A DNA stretch of 64,000 nt from Anadara kagoshimensis (Eukaryota; Mollusca; Bivalvia; Arcoida; Arcidae): NCBI GenBank assembly GCA_021292105.1, contig CM037864.1, positions 13,618,860 to 13,682,859 of the forward strand. Direction: 5' to 3'. Position numbers and translations under genes: made by a program. Shown here piece by piece: positions 11,101-24,200 of the stretch. A model generated the notes under the pieces. That model was not told the origin of the DNA. It did not search any database and was given only the letters and a program-made list of their open reading frames with translations. How positions within the stretch are numbered: position 1 is the stretch's first letter; the number at the start of each line of letters is the position of its first letter.

Positions 11101-14100
11101 GTCTGGTTTGATGTCGTAACACTGGTCGAAATCACTGCAAAGGAAAACACGTGTACATATAAAAGTTACAATAACACAAAACAAAATACGGAACCGTTCG
11201 TATGATGCTAAACCTAATGGAATGTTAATTTTTCTATCGGAACATTTCAATACTGGTTTACGTTTTATTTTCCACTGGTAAATGCAAATATTTTTATAAG
11301 TGTGACATGTTTGTATCTAAAGTCATCTTAGATATATTTGTGGACTCGTAGTTTCATATCCCTGTCATTATCAAATTATTTTAAAAAGTTGCTTTTGTAT
11401 GAATATGCTTATCCTTATGAGCACCCCGCCTTACTTATCTTCTGGAAAATCATTTGTACAACTTTATTATTACTGTTTTGAAAGTTTTTACTCTACTTTC
11501 ATAATTCTGATATAAACATGGACTGGCATGTTTATGATTGACTATTACACTGTTTTGGTGCTGTAGTTGTGAACTATCTTAGCATGATATAAATTCATAT
11601 AAGTGTAACACTCTATGCAGGGAAAAATATCAAATAGGCTGTATACCTGTCGTTGTCGTTGGAACAGTTTGAGTAGTCGTGGTCATAGTATTAGTAGTAA
11701 CACCATCTTGATTACCTGAAAAACAGTTATGTAGTTAGAATTTAGTCGTTCTTTATTCAACCTTAATGCATAGAATATATTTTGATCGTTTGAGAATTTT
11801 GTTCAACATCTTGGGAATCACACCATATAATTGACGTATCGCCGGCCACGCCCACAATGTTCCGACAAATGACCGGATGCTTGATTAACACGCAAAAAGA
11901 ATAAAAACTCGGCATGAATTGCGCCATTTAATAACGTCACTGACACAAGTATGTCATTAGTTGGCATGATGCTGCTTTGGTACCGTGATGGCGGTCAGTG
12001 TCGGAACATTGTGGACGTGGTCGGTGATAGGTCAATTCTGCGATAATTCCATATCTACCGTGAACGCAAGCCTCGTCTCTGACTGAAATATTCAAAACCT
12101 CCCTATCCAACATGGATACTAATAATAGATTATATTATTCCTTTGAATCCCCTTAAATATATGTTAGGAGTTTAATTACAAAACAATACAATCGGAGAAA
12201 GTAAACTCACAAATATTATTACAAAGATTTCCATTGCAGCAGTGTAAACAGTCTATTTCTCGTTTTCTACCGTTGCTTCTCTTTCCAATGATATTTGGTC
12301 TTTTTATATTGCAAAGCTATAAGACAAAAAAAAAGAAAACATATAAGTAAGACCAGCATGTGTAATCAATGAAAATAGTTAATGAAATTGTTAAGTGAAA
12401 ATAGACAATAGAAAATAGTGACGACAAAATAGCCAATAAAATATGAAAACTATATTGATTGATTGGGGTTTACCATCGCAGTCAATATTTCACTAATATC
12501 GAGACATCATCGCCTTGAGTTGCTGTAGTATCAGGACAAAGCGCAAAGGCGGCTTAACGTGACACGCCTACCATGACTCGCATTATAGCAAAGTATAATG
12601 GGCTGTCTCAAATTTTTTCCATAAAAGGCTTTCGTCTTTTATGGAAAAATTTGAGACAGCTCATTATACTTTGCAAGAGAAAGCCTTTTATGGAAAAATT
12701 TGAGACAGCACATTATACTTTGCAAGTTCATAAAGACATTGGAAATTTACCTTTTTTCTTATATTTACAATACTATTACCGCCTTACATTTTTCATGTTA
12801 ATTTGATAACAATTTTGAAATACAATGTTGGTACACCTTCTCATAAAATAGGTCAGTTCCTGTAAGTCAACGAAATCATTTGACATCTGACGTCATAATG
12901 GATCGCGTGGAGCAGTGTCTTAATGAAGTTGCAAAGTATAATCGATGGCAAATACTTAATTGAAGGAAAGATATTGCAATTGTAAATATAAATGTAGAGT
13001 ACTTGGCAAAAAGAGTTCTATTTTCTATTGTTGGTCGGACCAAACAGTGGCTCAAGCCCTCACCGTTAACATGCGCAGCTAGACATTATGCTTGAGTATT
13101 TATACGAAATTGTACGAATAAATCTTAATCATAATATGCAATTTCCATAAATTTATAGAAAAAATGCAAATAATTTTTAATATGAAATTAGTCAGGTTCT
13201 GCATATAATGAAAAGCCAAAATGTTTGATAGTGTTGGAATTTTCTAAATAATCAATTTTATTGACTCTGTCTTGTCCTCACGTAGATTATCCTTTCGGTA
13301 GGTTCGTGTTTTTATTTTTTTTTCGTATTTAACTTTTATGTGTCAGCTAAATAAGTTACATCTTTGGAAATGACCCCCACTCAACCGTATACCGTATACA
13401 GTCAGCGTTAGCAGTATATTGAAGTGGGAAATGTCTATTTATTGCACCCTTGATAGACAAATACTAAGTAAACGTTATTATCAAGTGTCTTTCCTTTTTC
13501 ATTCTTTAATTGAAAATATATACTTTGATATTTAAATTATCGGCTTATTAAAAGTTCTTCATTAACTTTGTTTGAGATAAAAGAAAAACAAACATATTTA
13601 TTCATTTCTAAACAACATTCCCAAAGCGAAGTAAAAACTTAGAAACTGACAATTAGGTTAAACACATAAATTTCCAAGGGAGTGGAGCCGGGTGTTCAGG
13701 AAGGATAAGCACCGTCTGTTTCCTATCTACATCCGCCATGTGTGTAATTAAAATTAAGAGTGGCAGGACTTTGGAACTATTGGACGTCAAAACTGCTTGA
13801 TGACCCTGCGAAGCCTGGCCTGAGTCAACAATTTATTAGTTAGCAGCTTTGTATGACGATAAATTGTTCGTAGTGGGAACAAACTCTACCATGGCGTATT
13901 GTGAAAGTTGAAAAACTTACAGAATAGTAAACGAAGAAACGTGTTAAGAGAATCTTATGTTAGATTAGTATTAAAGGGTATTTGTTCGATCAAAATATAT
14001 ATTAATCAAAAACAAACATACTAATCCATGTCCGAATCACAATCCAGAAGCAAAGCAAAAACTTTGGAACTTACAAGTTTGGTTAGACATGTGAATTTCC

Positions 14101-17100
14101 ACTAGGAAAATGAGGCCGGGTGCTCCGGAAGGGTAAGAACCTCCTGTTTAGCTAGCTACACCCGTCACGTGTGTAATCAAAATTGTGTGAAAGGAACATG
14201 AAACTATGGGAAGTCAACAATATCTAGGGCAATCCTGGACACAGAGACATCAAACTTATCATCAATACTAACTTTAAAACTTTTAAGGCTATAGTTTTAA
14301 TGGTAGGAAATTCCTGGTTAGTTTTTAACTTAATAATGCATTAACAAAATGATACAATCTTGTGAATGGTAATTGGATAATAAAATAACAAGTTTATTGT
14401 TCTGGTCAAAAAATATTTATCACATTTATTGAACAAATTTAAAAAGCTAGGTTTAACTTACGTCATTTTGAAGACATCTTGTTGCAAAAAAACTTGAACC
14501 AAATTCACTTTCTTCTTGAATGAAGCAAGACTGAATAGACATATAAGAAAGACATTATTATAAATATAACATTGGAGATAAACAAGTTTACAGGTTGAAC
14601 ATGCTTTTAAAGTAAAGTTACTGTCACAAACCATCAGCGTAGAGTAATGGTGGTTTACAACGCAGTCAAGATTTCTTAAACACAAATGAGGTTATCAATT
14701 ATTGTATGTTGGGGTAACCAAAGTGCCTGGATAAACACCTACTTTCGTCAATTGAACTATCAAACTTTATAGCACTCTAAGATCTGATCTGCCAGAACGG
14801 GATTTTAACCATTGTTTTTAAAAAAGGAAGCCGTACGCTTTAAAAGGGTAAGTACCTTCTGCGAAATGAATAATAATTGAAAAAGGAAAATGAAAGTTTT
14901 GGAGATCCAAGATAGTTTAAGATATAGATAATTCATAATTATTAACGACATTGTATTTTACCAAATCCAGCTATGGCAATACATTGAATGATAAACTGGG
15001 CGTTGGTTAGTTTTTGAAGAATTTTAAACGTTAAGAAGCAGACAATTTTTATAAACAATGTCTAGTTAGACAATACTATGAACAACCTCCCCGATTAACG
15101 TTACTATCGGGAATGGTTAGTGTTAAAGTTACAAGCCGAGTAATTTTGCAGCATTAGACTGTCATTTTGGATTAAAATCTTCATGAATAGTGCTTGGACA
15201 AAACATATGAATATCCAATATATTTTTTCTAGATATTAAAATTAGAAAAATGCAAAATTAGTTAGTTTTTTTGGAGGGGATTTTGAAATTTACGGAGCAG
15301 ATAGGATAACTTTCATGAACAATGTTCATCTGACAATATAATATATTGCCTCCTAGGTGAAATATATCCTCTGGAATACTTATCCACCAGCAGAAACGCC
15401 TGCATTGTGGTTGATTTGATATTAATGATATAACTATTCATTTGCAAGTTACATTCACAGAAAAGACAAATTCCACTTTCACGTTACGCTAGGTTGTTAG
15501 GCTCACTTAAAACTGGAAAATTCCGTGTATACCGTACTTCAGCTTTTATACTACAGGGAATATTTTATTGAAAACACAGCGATTGTCTTTATGGTCAAAA
15601 ACAAACATACATGTACTAATCCATGTCCGAATCACAATCCAGAAGCAAAGTATACACTTTGGAACTGACAAGTTAGGTTAGACACGTAAACTTCCGCCAG
15701 GGAAGTGAGGCCGGGTGCTCCGGAAGGGTAAGCACCTTCTGTTTAATTAGCTACATCCGCCACGTGTGTAATCAAAATTGTGTGAAAGGAACATGGGACT
15801 ATGGGACGTCAAATATATCCAGGGCAATCCTGGACACAGAGACGTCAAACTTATGAACAATACTGTGATGACGGCCATAAAGCTTTTTAAGGACATTGAT
15901 TAGCCTAGGCTTGCAATATCACAGAGTTTATTTGCAAGCAGCCTACTTTGTTGTACAAATTCCCTGTAGTGGGAACATGTTCTTAGCTAATACTCAAAAG
16001 AATAAAATATTCTGCTCTCTGTATACTTCTGAAAACAAAAACATGTTTTTGTATTATCCAATTATTATATATGAAATTACCTCATCTGCCTTGCACACGG
16101 AAATCTTATCACAGGTTTCAACATCACGTGACTGTGGACAGTTGTAACATACAGGTCCGATCAGAGAGGGATAGCCTGGAACCAACAGATAAAAAACCAA
16201 ACATACTAATGAATTTCTAAATCACTACCCAAAAGCAAATCATGTTAACCATAATATGTACTTTCTGCGTGGAAGTGATGCCGGGTGCTTCGAAAAAATA
16301 AAAATCTCCAACCCGCCACGTGTGTTATCAAATTTAAGAGTGAAAGGAACACGAAACTTCGGGACGTCACATAAATTCAGTGTAATCTTGAGCACAGAGC
16401 CATCATACTATTAACAACAATATTGTGATGACGTTCATAAAACCTTTCGGCGGCAATGATAAACCCTTCACCGATTTATAGCTGTCAAGTTGACAACAGA
16501 AATAATTTTGTCTAGAAAAGCCTTGGCTTGCAATATATCTGAGTCATACATTTGTTTGTCAGTAACTTGCTTCATTGTGTAAAGTTTATACAAGCTCTAC
16601 CACAGCGTGTTAATTGTGAAACAAGCACACCATACGCAGGTGTATTGCTGAATAGAAAAGGAAATTTAACAAAAGAAAATGAAGTCATCGCGTACTTAAT
16701 AGGCAGATATCATTTATTCAATCAAATGGATTTAATGATGTGTTTTCGTAAAATGGATTAGAAAAGGTATGTTTTCGACCAATGTAGTGCTCATCTGTTA
16801 AAATATTTGTTTTAATAAGATTTTACTAGTATTTACTTCATGGATTTAACTAATATCAAGCCGTTGTGTAGAAATACAGTACAATGCATTCAGAAATTCG
16901 TAGTTCATAGTAGCATCCTAAACAAACGATTGTAGTGTTTACGCAATCTTATTTATAACATACGAACCTTGTGCACCACAACCAACAGCATTACAAAGAT
17001 CGGAGCTACAGCAATCTGTACACAATGTTACTGTCATTCTTTCTCCATTCCTGGTTCCTCTGTGGTCGCTGGTGGTATTATGTTTTGTACAAGTCTGCGT

Positions 17101-18215
17101 ATAAAACAGGGGAATGTTTGATAAATACTTAGACTTACACTCCAATCTGCCTTAAAAGCCAGCTCTATATAAGAGTCATGTGCTTATAAAGACCAGTATC
17201 TCATTTCTTCTTTATTTATATTATTTGAACCTGTATATTAAGACCACCTGCCCATCAAAGCCATTTTTATTAGTTCCCTTTGATGGATTTTGTTGACAGA
17301 TTTGACTGTATATCTTAAAATACCCATATCGAACTTTTTATCATAAATTGCCGTTTGATCGGCTTTCAGATGCAATTAAAAGACGCGTTTCAAAATATTT
17401 TAAAAATTTTCTAAACGTATGGATAAAATCTTTTAAATAAGCAGGTAAAATTATTAGATTTAATGCAATAATCTATCGTTAGGATATAGCTTTCTTCAAT
17501 ATAAAAAAGTGCACCTGTGTGCATTTCATTTGAAAGAATTTTCTGGAGGTACGGAAAATATATTTATTTTGAAAACACGAGTATTGCTAAATTGATGTCG
17601 ATTTTGATAATTTTCAAAAGCACTTTGAATTAATTGATGATTTATGATTAATGGTAAAGCTGAATCATATATCCTTGGCTATCAACGACATTTGACTATA
17701 ATTAGACAGTTATCGAAGGTAAAGATCATTAAATAAGTCTAATGCTGATTATATTTACACTTGCTAAATATGTTATTGTATAAATCCGTTGTGCATTTGC
17801 ATCTTCGTTAAAATAATACGTTTTAGTTGACACTTAATTATTCAATGCGTATGTGAATCTTTTTTTTTAATTTGTGGTTGAAACATATATGATATAATGC
17901 TATTAAAGGGTGTTCGATGCCATCCTTATAAATCGCGGTAAAAGAAGTCTTAAAGTTTTTTCATACACGCAACAAAAAAGTTAAGGACCTATGTAAAATT
18001 TGATTTTAAAATCCAAGATTTGAAAAATACAACATTTATCTGTATTCTGTTCTTGTTTCCCCTTTTGTATCATAGGATGTAATGAAGTAAATTTTTTCTG
18101 CATGAAATTATATCTCATTAATAAAATTATGAGAATGGATATAATGACATAATTTACGTGATACGAAATTAAATAATGTTTGATGTAGTCCTTAACTTTT
18201 TTGTTAAATATATAT

Positions 18216-18261
<46 letters not shown>

Positions 18262-21200
18262 TATATATATATATATATATAGTATTATATATACTGACCA
18301 TTTGACTTTTGCATCCGAGTCTATAGAGAATTTGGTTATCCACGGTTTCATATTGCTCGGTAAAACACGCCTAAAAATGCATAAAAATCATGCATATTTT
18401 AATATAGCATTGCAATATGTAATGAAAACGCAAATTGTCGATTCGGACTGATTATGTTTAAGATTTTGATTTTGATTTTTTTAACGAACTGTGTTTTAAC
18501 TTGTTGCTCATAAGACCATATAATATTTCAATTACATATCTTGTTTTTAATTCTCTTTCATGACCAAAGCATATCATTATAATATTATTATTTTATATAA
18601 ATGTAAGTTTTATAATATCTTGCAAAATGAACTGGTTCAACGAAATAAAGTTAAGAAAAAAGCGTTTGCATAAATCAATAAGTCATATTGTTACATTATT
18701 TATAAAATGACTGTGCAATTTAAAAAAAAAAACTGGTGCTCATTTTTAAACTGTGTGGAATTTTGGCAGTATAATCGCTTTTCTGAGAAGTAAACGACTT
18801 CCATAATCGAGATAAAATAGAAAACAACACAGGAATCCGTTTTTAAAAAGATATTTAACTAAGATAAAAGTATGATTTTTCATTCATGAATGGCTGTTTC
18901 TTCTGGTTTGATAGAAATACGGTTAAACTTTTTTAAAATCTACACCGGATCATTTTAGCTGTTATGTTTTGTTTATGTTGCTCAGTCTGTATCAATTGCG
19001 TCCTCTGTATCCGCCACGGGTAGCCACTCTTTTCGAAGTTTTCTGAGGTGTGCACCTCGGCTTTTTATAGCTCTTGTATAGGCAGGAGAAACAAATCATT
19101 TCAAAAAATGTACAAGTCCCGAGTAATGTTCGAACCCACAACCCTTGACTTCGAAACCCAGTGACAGTACTGCTGGGCCATGTTCGACGTAAGTTGCTCT
19201 AAGGACATTAACAATTTATTATATGCGTAATACACTTACCTGTCCCTCCTGACAATGCCTGATGTAGTGACAAAGTCTTGGTTCCAATACATCTTCACAA
19301 TTCAAACACCTCAATTTACCTATGTATTAACAACAGATCATTACAAAAATAATTTTTAAAAAATCAAGATTATTTCAAAACGGCCGTCTAGGGCTTCAAA
19401 ATTATAACAGGGAATTAGTAATATTTATAGCCACTTGTCTTTGTTAGTGAACTAAGCATCGCCAAAGATACCGTTATCCTAGCTAGGATGGAATACTTAG
19501 TATTATTATACCTCATGAGAAAAATACGATGCTATCTGTAATTTGATTGGATCGTTGGATCATGTGATCAGGGTGGAGAAAACATCGTGTATCCCTCTGA
19601 AAACATCATATCCCACCTCTTCGGAACACACCATGACGTCACAATGATATGACGTCATCGATGGAGAATCGGTCACGACGTTCTAACGTTTGCCTCCGAT
19701 GAGTTCCGATAGGAGAAAAAGCAATGAATCGGAGAAGGAATGATGTTTTCATGCTGTCTTTTGTTAAATATTTATCTTTCTTTCTGTCTTTCTTATTACA
19801 ATGGTTATTTTTCGGTATAATAAACAATTTATTGCCTTTGTTTGAGGGAGATATGAACATTTGTTCACCCGCAACAAGTCACATTTCCCGAGGGCGAACA
19901 ACGAGGGCGGGTGAACAAATGTTCATATCTCCCTCACTCAAAGGCAATAAATGTATATTATTATACCTCATTAGAAAAATATGATACTATCTGTAATTTG
20001 ATTGGATCGTTGGATCATGTGATCAGGGTGGAGAAAACATCGTGTATCCCTCTGAAAACATCATATTCCACCTCTTCGGAACACACCATGGGGTCACAGT
20101 GATATGACGTCATCAATTGAGAATCGGTCACGACGTTCTAGTGTTTGCCTCCGATGAGTTCCGATAGGAAAAAAACCAATTAATCGGAGAAGGAATGATG
20201 TTTTCAGGCTGTCTTTTTTAAAATATTTTCTTTTTTCTGTCTTTCTTATTACAATGGTTATCTTTTGGTATAATAAACAATTTATTGCCTTTGTTTTAGG
20301 GAGATATGAACATTTGTTCATATCGCCCTCACTCAAAGGTAATAAATGTATATTGTAACATGACCATTGTTCATAAAAATGATCTGCTTAAATTTCGAAA
20401 TTCCTGAAAATTAAAAGAAAAGTTGTTCTTAATCGTAATAAGTATTGTCTTTGTTCAAATTGTTGGATTTTGTAACATATTTTTCGGTTCTTCTATTTTT
20501 CTTATTTCAACACCTTAAAATAATAATTAGCACAACTTTGGGCCAATCACTGCTGATGAGGAATTCGTTTTTTCAAAACGACGTCCTAGAGCTGCAGAAT
20601 TAAAGTAGGTTTAGTACTAGTAACTTTCCGTTTATATAATGATTATTGTCATACAGGAACTAATGCTATATAATATTTTACAATAGATTACATTTACATA
20701 CAAGGGTTGTTTTGGTTCATTATTTGGTAAAATAAGATTTACCTTCCTGAGCGCACGGTCTCACTTCCCTGGTAAAATTCATTTGTTTAACCTAACTGCA
20801 GTTTTAAAGCTTTTACTTTCTATAAGGATTTAGACATGGATGTTAAATTAGTGAGATGGTTGAATGACTCTCAATATTTTAACGAAAGTACTTTACATTT
20901 AATTTAATTAAGTTTGTTTTTACAAACAGGGGTCCCAATATGTCTTGTGATGTCTTGTTCGTCTGTTTCATCAGTACGCAAGGACCTTGCGATTACTTTC
21001 TATTCAAACGGACAGATATAACGGACACGTTGTTTTACCAGTTGTTGTGAAGCTACATAAGATACACTAGGTGAAAATGTACAACAAAGCAGGCTGTTTG
21101 CAAATAAATTTTTTACCCATGGATATTGCAAGCCTAGGCCAATAGACCCTCATAAAGTTTTATTAATAGCATCACAGTTTTGCTGGCAAGTTTCATGTCT

Positions 21201-24200
21201 CTGTGTCAAGGATTTTTCTAGGTATATTTGACTTGCCATAGTTTCATGTTCGTTTCACAAAATTAGGATTACACGCGTGGCTGATGTAGCTGTTTTCAGG
21301 AGATGCTAAACCTTCCGGCCTCATCTCCTTGGTGAAAGTCCATGTGTCTAACCTAACTTGTCAGTTTCAAAGTTTTTACTTTGCTTCTGGATTGTGATTC
21401 GAACAAGGATTGCTATGTATGTTCTTGATAGTACTTGATAACTCATCAGACCGGATAAAGGCAGTTAGGTCTTAAATTAAAACAAGGATTGTCAAAATTA
21501 AAGATAATGTGCACTCAACCTTCCTTCGCGACATACATAATACACATGTTGTTTTCCAAGCTGATAAGGTTTCAAACAATATTATTTGCGTTTGTAAGCA
21601 TATGAACTTAAATGACTTATTCAAGAGTTTGCTTTGGAACGTATGTCGGGCAATCTTAGATATACCAGAACTAATTTTTCAGAAATATTATGCATTCATA
21701 CTGAATTTATGAGTCTTTTCGATTCAATCTAAATAAGGAAAAAACTTGACCTTCCTTACTTGTGTTGGATACCTAAACTTCATAAAGGATCAATACAAGT
21801 GAAGACATATAACCGTTTTCTGTGAATGCTCCAATCAATCTTTAACAGTAATTGTAACACAAATTTTGACAGTCGTCAAAGATGCTCTTCGGATATATTA
21901 AGATTAAATCTATTCCACATGTCGTGAACCAAATATTGTTTATAAAACGTTCTATGAATTACTTAAATACTTTATCTCATGTATTTTTAATTTCTCTATA
22001 TTTTACATCACCATCCCTCATTCTAAATTGCAAATACGTGATAAAAATAATTCTGTTATAATTGATTCATAAAACTGTAAGCCTGGATATAGTATGGCGC
22101 TGAACAGTTCTATCATTGATAAAACGGCCAATGGCGTAAGCGAAAATATGAAGACAATTGGGGAGGTCTGCAAAATTGGCTTTTTGAAATTACATCCCAT
22201 ATTTTTTTCACCATTTAAAAATTTTTCGAGTTGAAAATTTATGTATAAAAAGTTGAAATCAAATTGTATCTGTTCGAAAAATCATAATCTTCAGCAAAAA
22301 TGTCTTTATTATTGATTTTACTACGAGAAAAAATAACCCAAAAATTTGATAAAACCTTTAAAGTCACATTTAAAGCTGAATTACAAACATTAAGATTTCA
22401 ATTTGGCGATTGTCGGCTTTCCTTTTTGTGCTATCATATAATATATTTTTTTTCAATTATTGTTTTTATATCATATTTTTCTAAACATTAAGTATTGAAA
22501 AAATTATTACACGAAGTTTTAGACTCTTAGGAATACTCCATCAAGTAGAGAATACTTGTAAATTTACGAGGCAGTTATAAACAATTACATTGCAATTGAA
22601 GAATCGCCGGCGGCCACACCCACAATGTTCCGTCAAAGGCCCGGCATGCTTGAATTACATACAAAAAGAATGAAAACTCGACCTTAATTGCGCCATTTGA
22701 TGACGTCACTGATACTAGTACGTCAAAAGTTGCTGTGACGCTGCTTTGGTACCGTGATGGCGGTCAGTGTCGGAACATTGCGGGCGTGGCCGGCTAAAGT
22801 CAATTGCCTCAACAAGACAAAATGTTGCATAAAAAATGAGTCAACGAAGAGAATGGGAGTAATGACAATTTTCATAATCAAAATCAAAAACAAACATACT
22901 AATCCATGTCCGAAACACAATGTAGATGCAAAGTAAAACCTTTGAAACGACAAGTTAGGTTAACAAATGAACTTCCACCAGGAGAATGAGGCCGGGTGTA
23001 ACCTTTATTTTACATGAATGCACATTTAAAAATAAGCTTTGTTTTGACCAAACAGCGAATCAGCAATTGTATATGTACATATGAAAAACCTTTTACCTGT
23101 AGAAATAAATATAATTAAACAACATTGGCCTGTCCGTTTGACCTTTTATTAGTCAAATTCATATAGAAAGGACCACCCAATAAATGGACGATGTTAAGAC
23201 CCAAGTTAATACATACACAGTATACAGGTGTACTCTATGAGATGAGTATATGTAATGATTTACAAAATGAAATTCTATACACAGATGTACTTGGTCCGCA
23301 ATAAATATTTAAATGAACGGGTCAAGCGGACAGGTCAAAGTTGTTTACCTATACCTATAAATATAAATGTAAACATGTTTATATAATACTCACCTAAAGT
23401 TAACGTAGCTTGAAGGATAAAGATCCCTACGAACAAACCTTAGTTAAAAGAAGCAAAACAGAATGTTACAATTTAATTTAAATAAATAAGATGTTAAATT
23501 AATAAAACGCCATTCGTGATCTAATCAGGACAAACACTTCAAGAAACAAATAAACGTGAACAATTAAGAAATCATTTTTTAATTTAATTTATTTTTTGCA
23601 GAATGATGGGAAAAATTGCGTCCCCTGGCTGGCATGTAAAACACATAAACAAAAATGAAAATAAAATGACGACATATTATCTATAATTTATACGGTTGTA
23701 TTGTGTAAATACATGGTAGGTTTAAAGTAACACTGTTATTTAGAAAAAATGTCAAAACCAAAATTCCAATCAATGTCCATACCAAAATCACAAAGCAAAG
23801 TAAAAAAAAAAGTTGAAGCTGACAAATTAGGTTAAACACGTGAACTTCCACCAGTGAAGTGAGGCCGCATGCCTCATTTAATCAAATGAACAATTTTTTT
23901 ATTTTGAGTTAACACCGAGTAATTCGGTAAATTTCTATTTTCATAGATTAAGCAAAATAGTTAAAAGATTAAATTTTGAGAAAAATGCTTGATATTTAAA
24001 AGTGTATACATACATATTTCTAAGAAAAATTTCCTCAAATAAAAATATCAGATAAATATTTAATATTGAAAAGTAAAAAAAAAAACACTAAGCAATGCAT
24101 GTTTGTGTTTCAAACAGTAAAAATGAGGGATTTTGTATAGGCAACTTTGTTACCTTAAACATCACATTTGTTTAAAGAAATAAGTTATTGAAGCTATTGA

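Larger units (their letters stand above)
22870..23880 (-). mobile_element. Two short antisense Penelope-like tail fragments
   Basis: 22870-23000 and 23755-23880 carry the ACAAACATACTAATCCATGT / CAAGTTAGGTTAAC / GAGGCCG landmarks. They flank exon 2 of gene 1 (23394-23438) and the foldback at 23112-23362, which are not part of the fragments. Confidence 0.55.

Noticed and set aside
17746..17800. Candidate middle exon of three-finger domain 1 (a frame with three Cys)
   Set aside because: Its acceptor and donor phases do not fit exons 3 and 5; the exon at 18299-18370 fits both phases and the Cys pattern.
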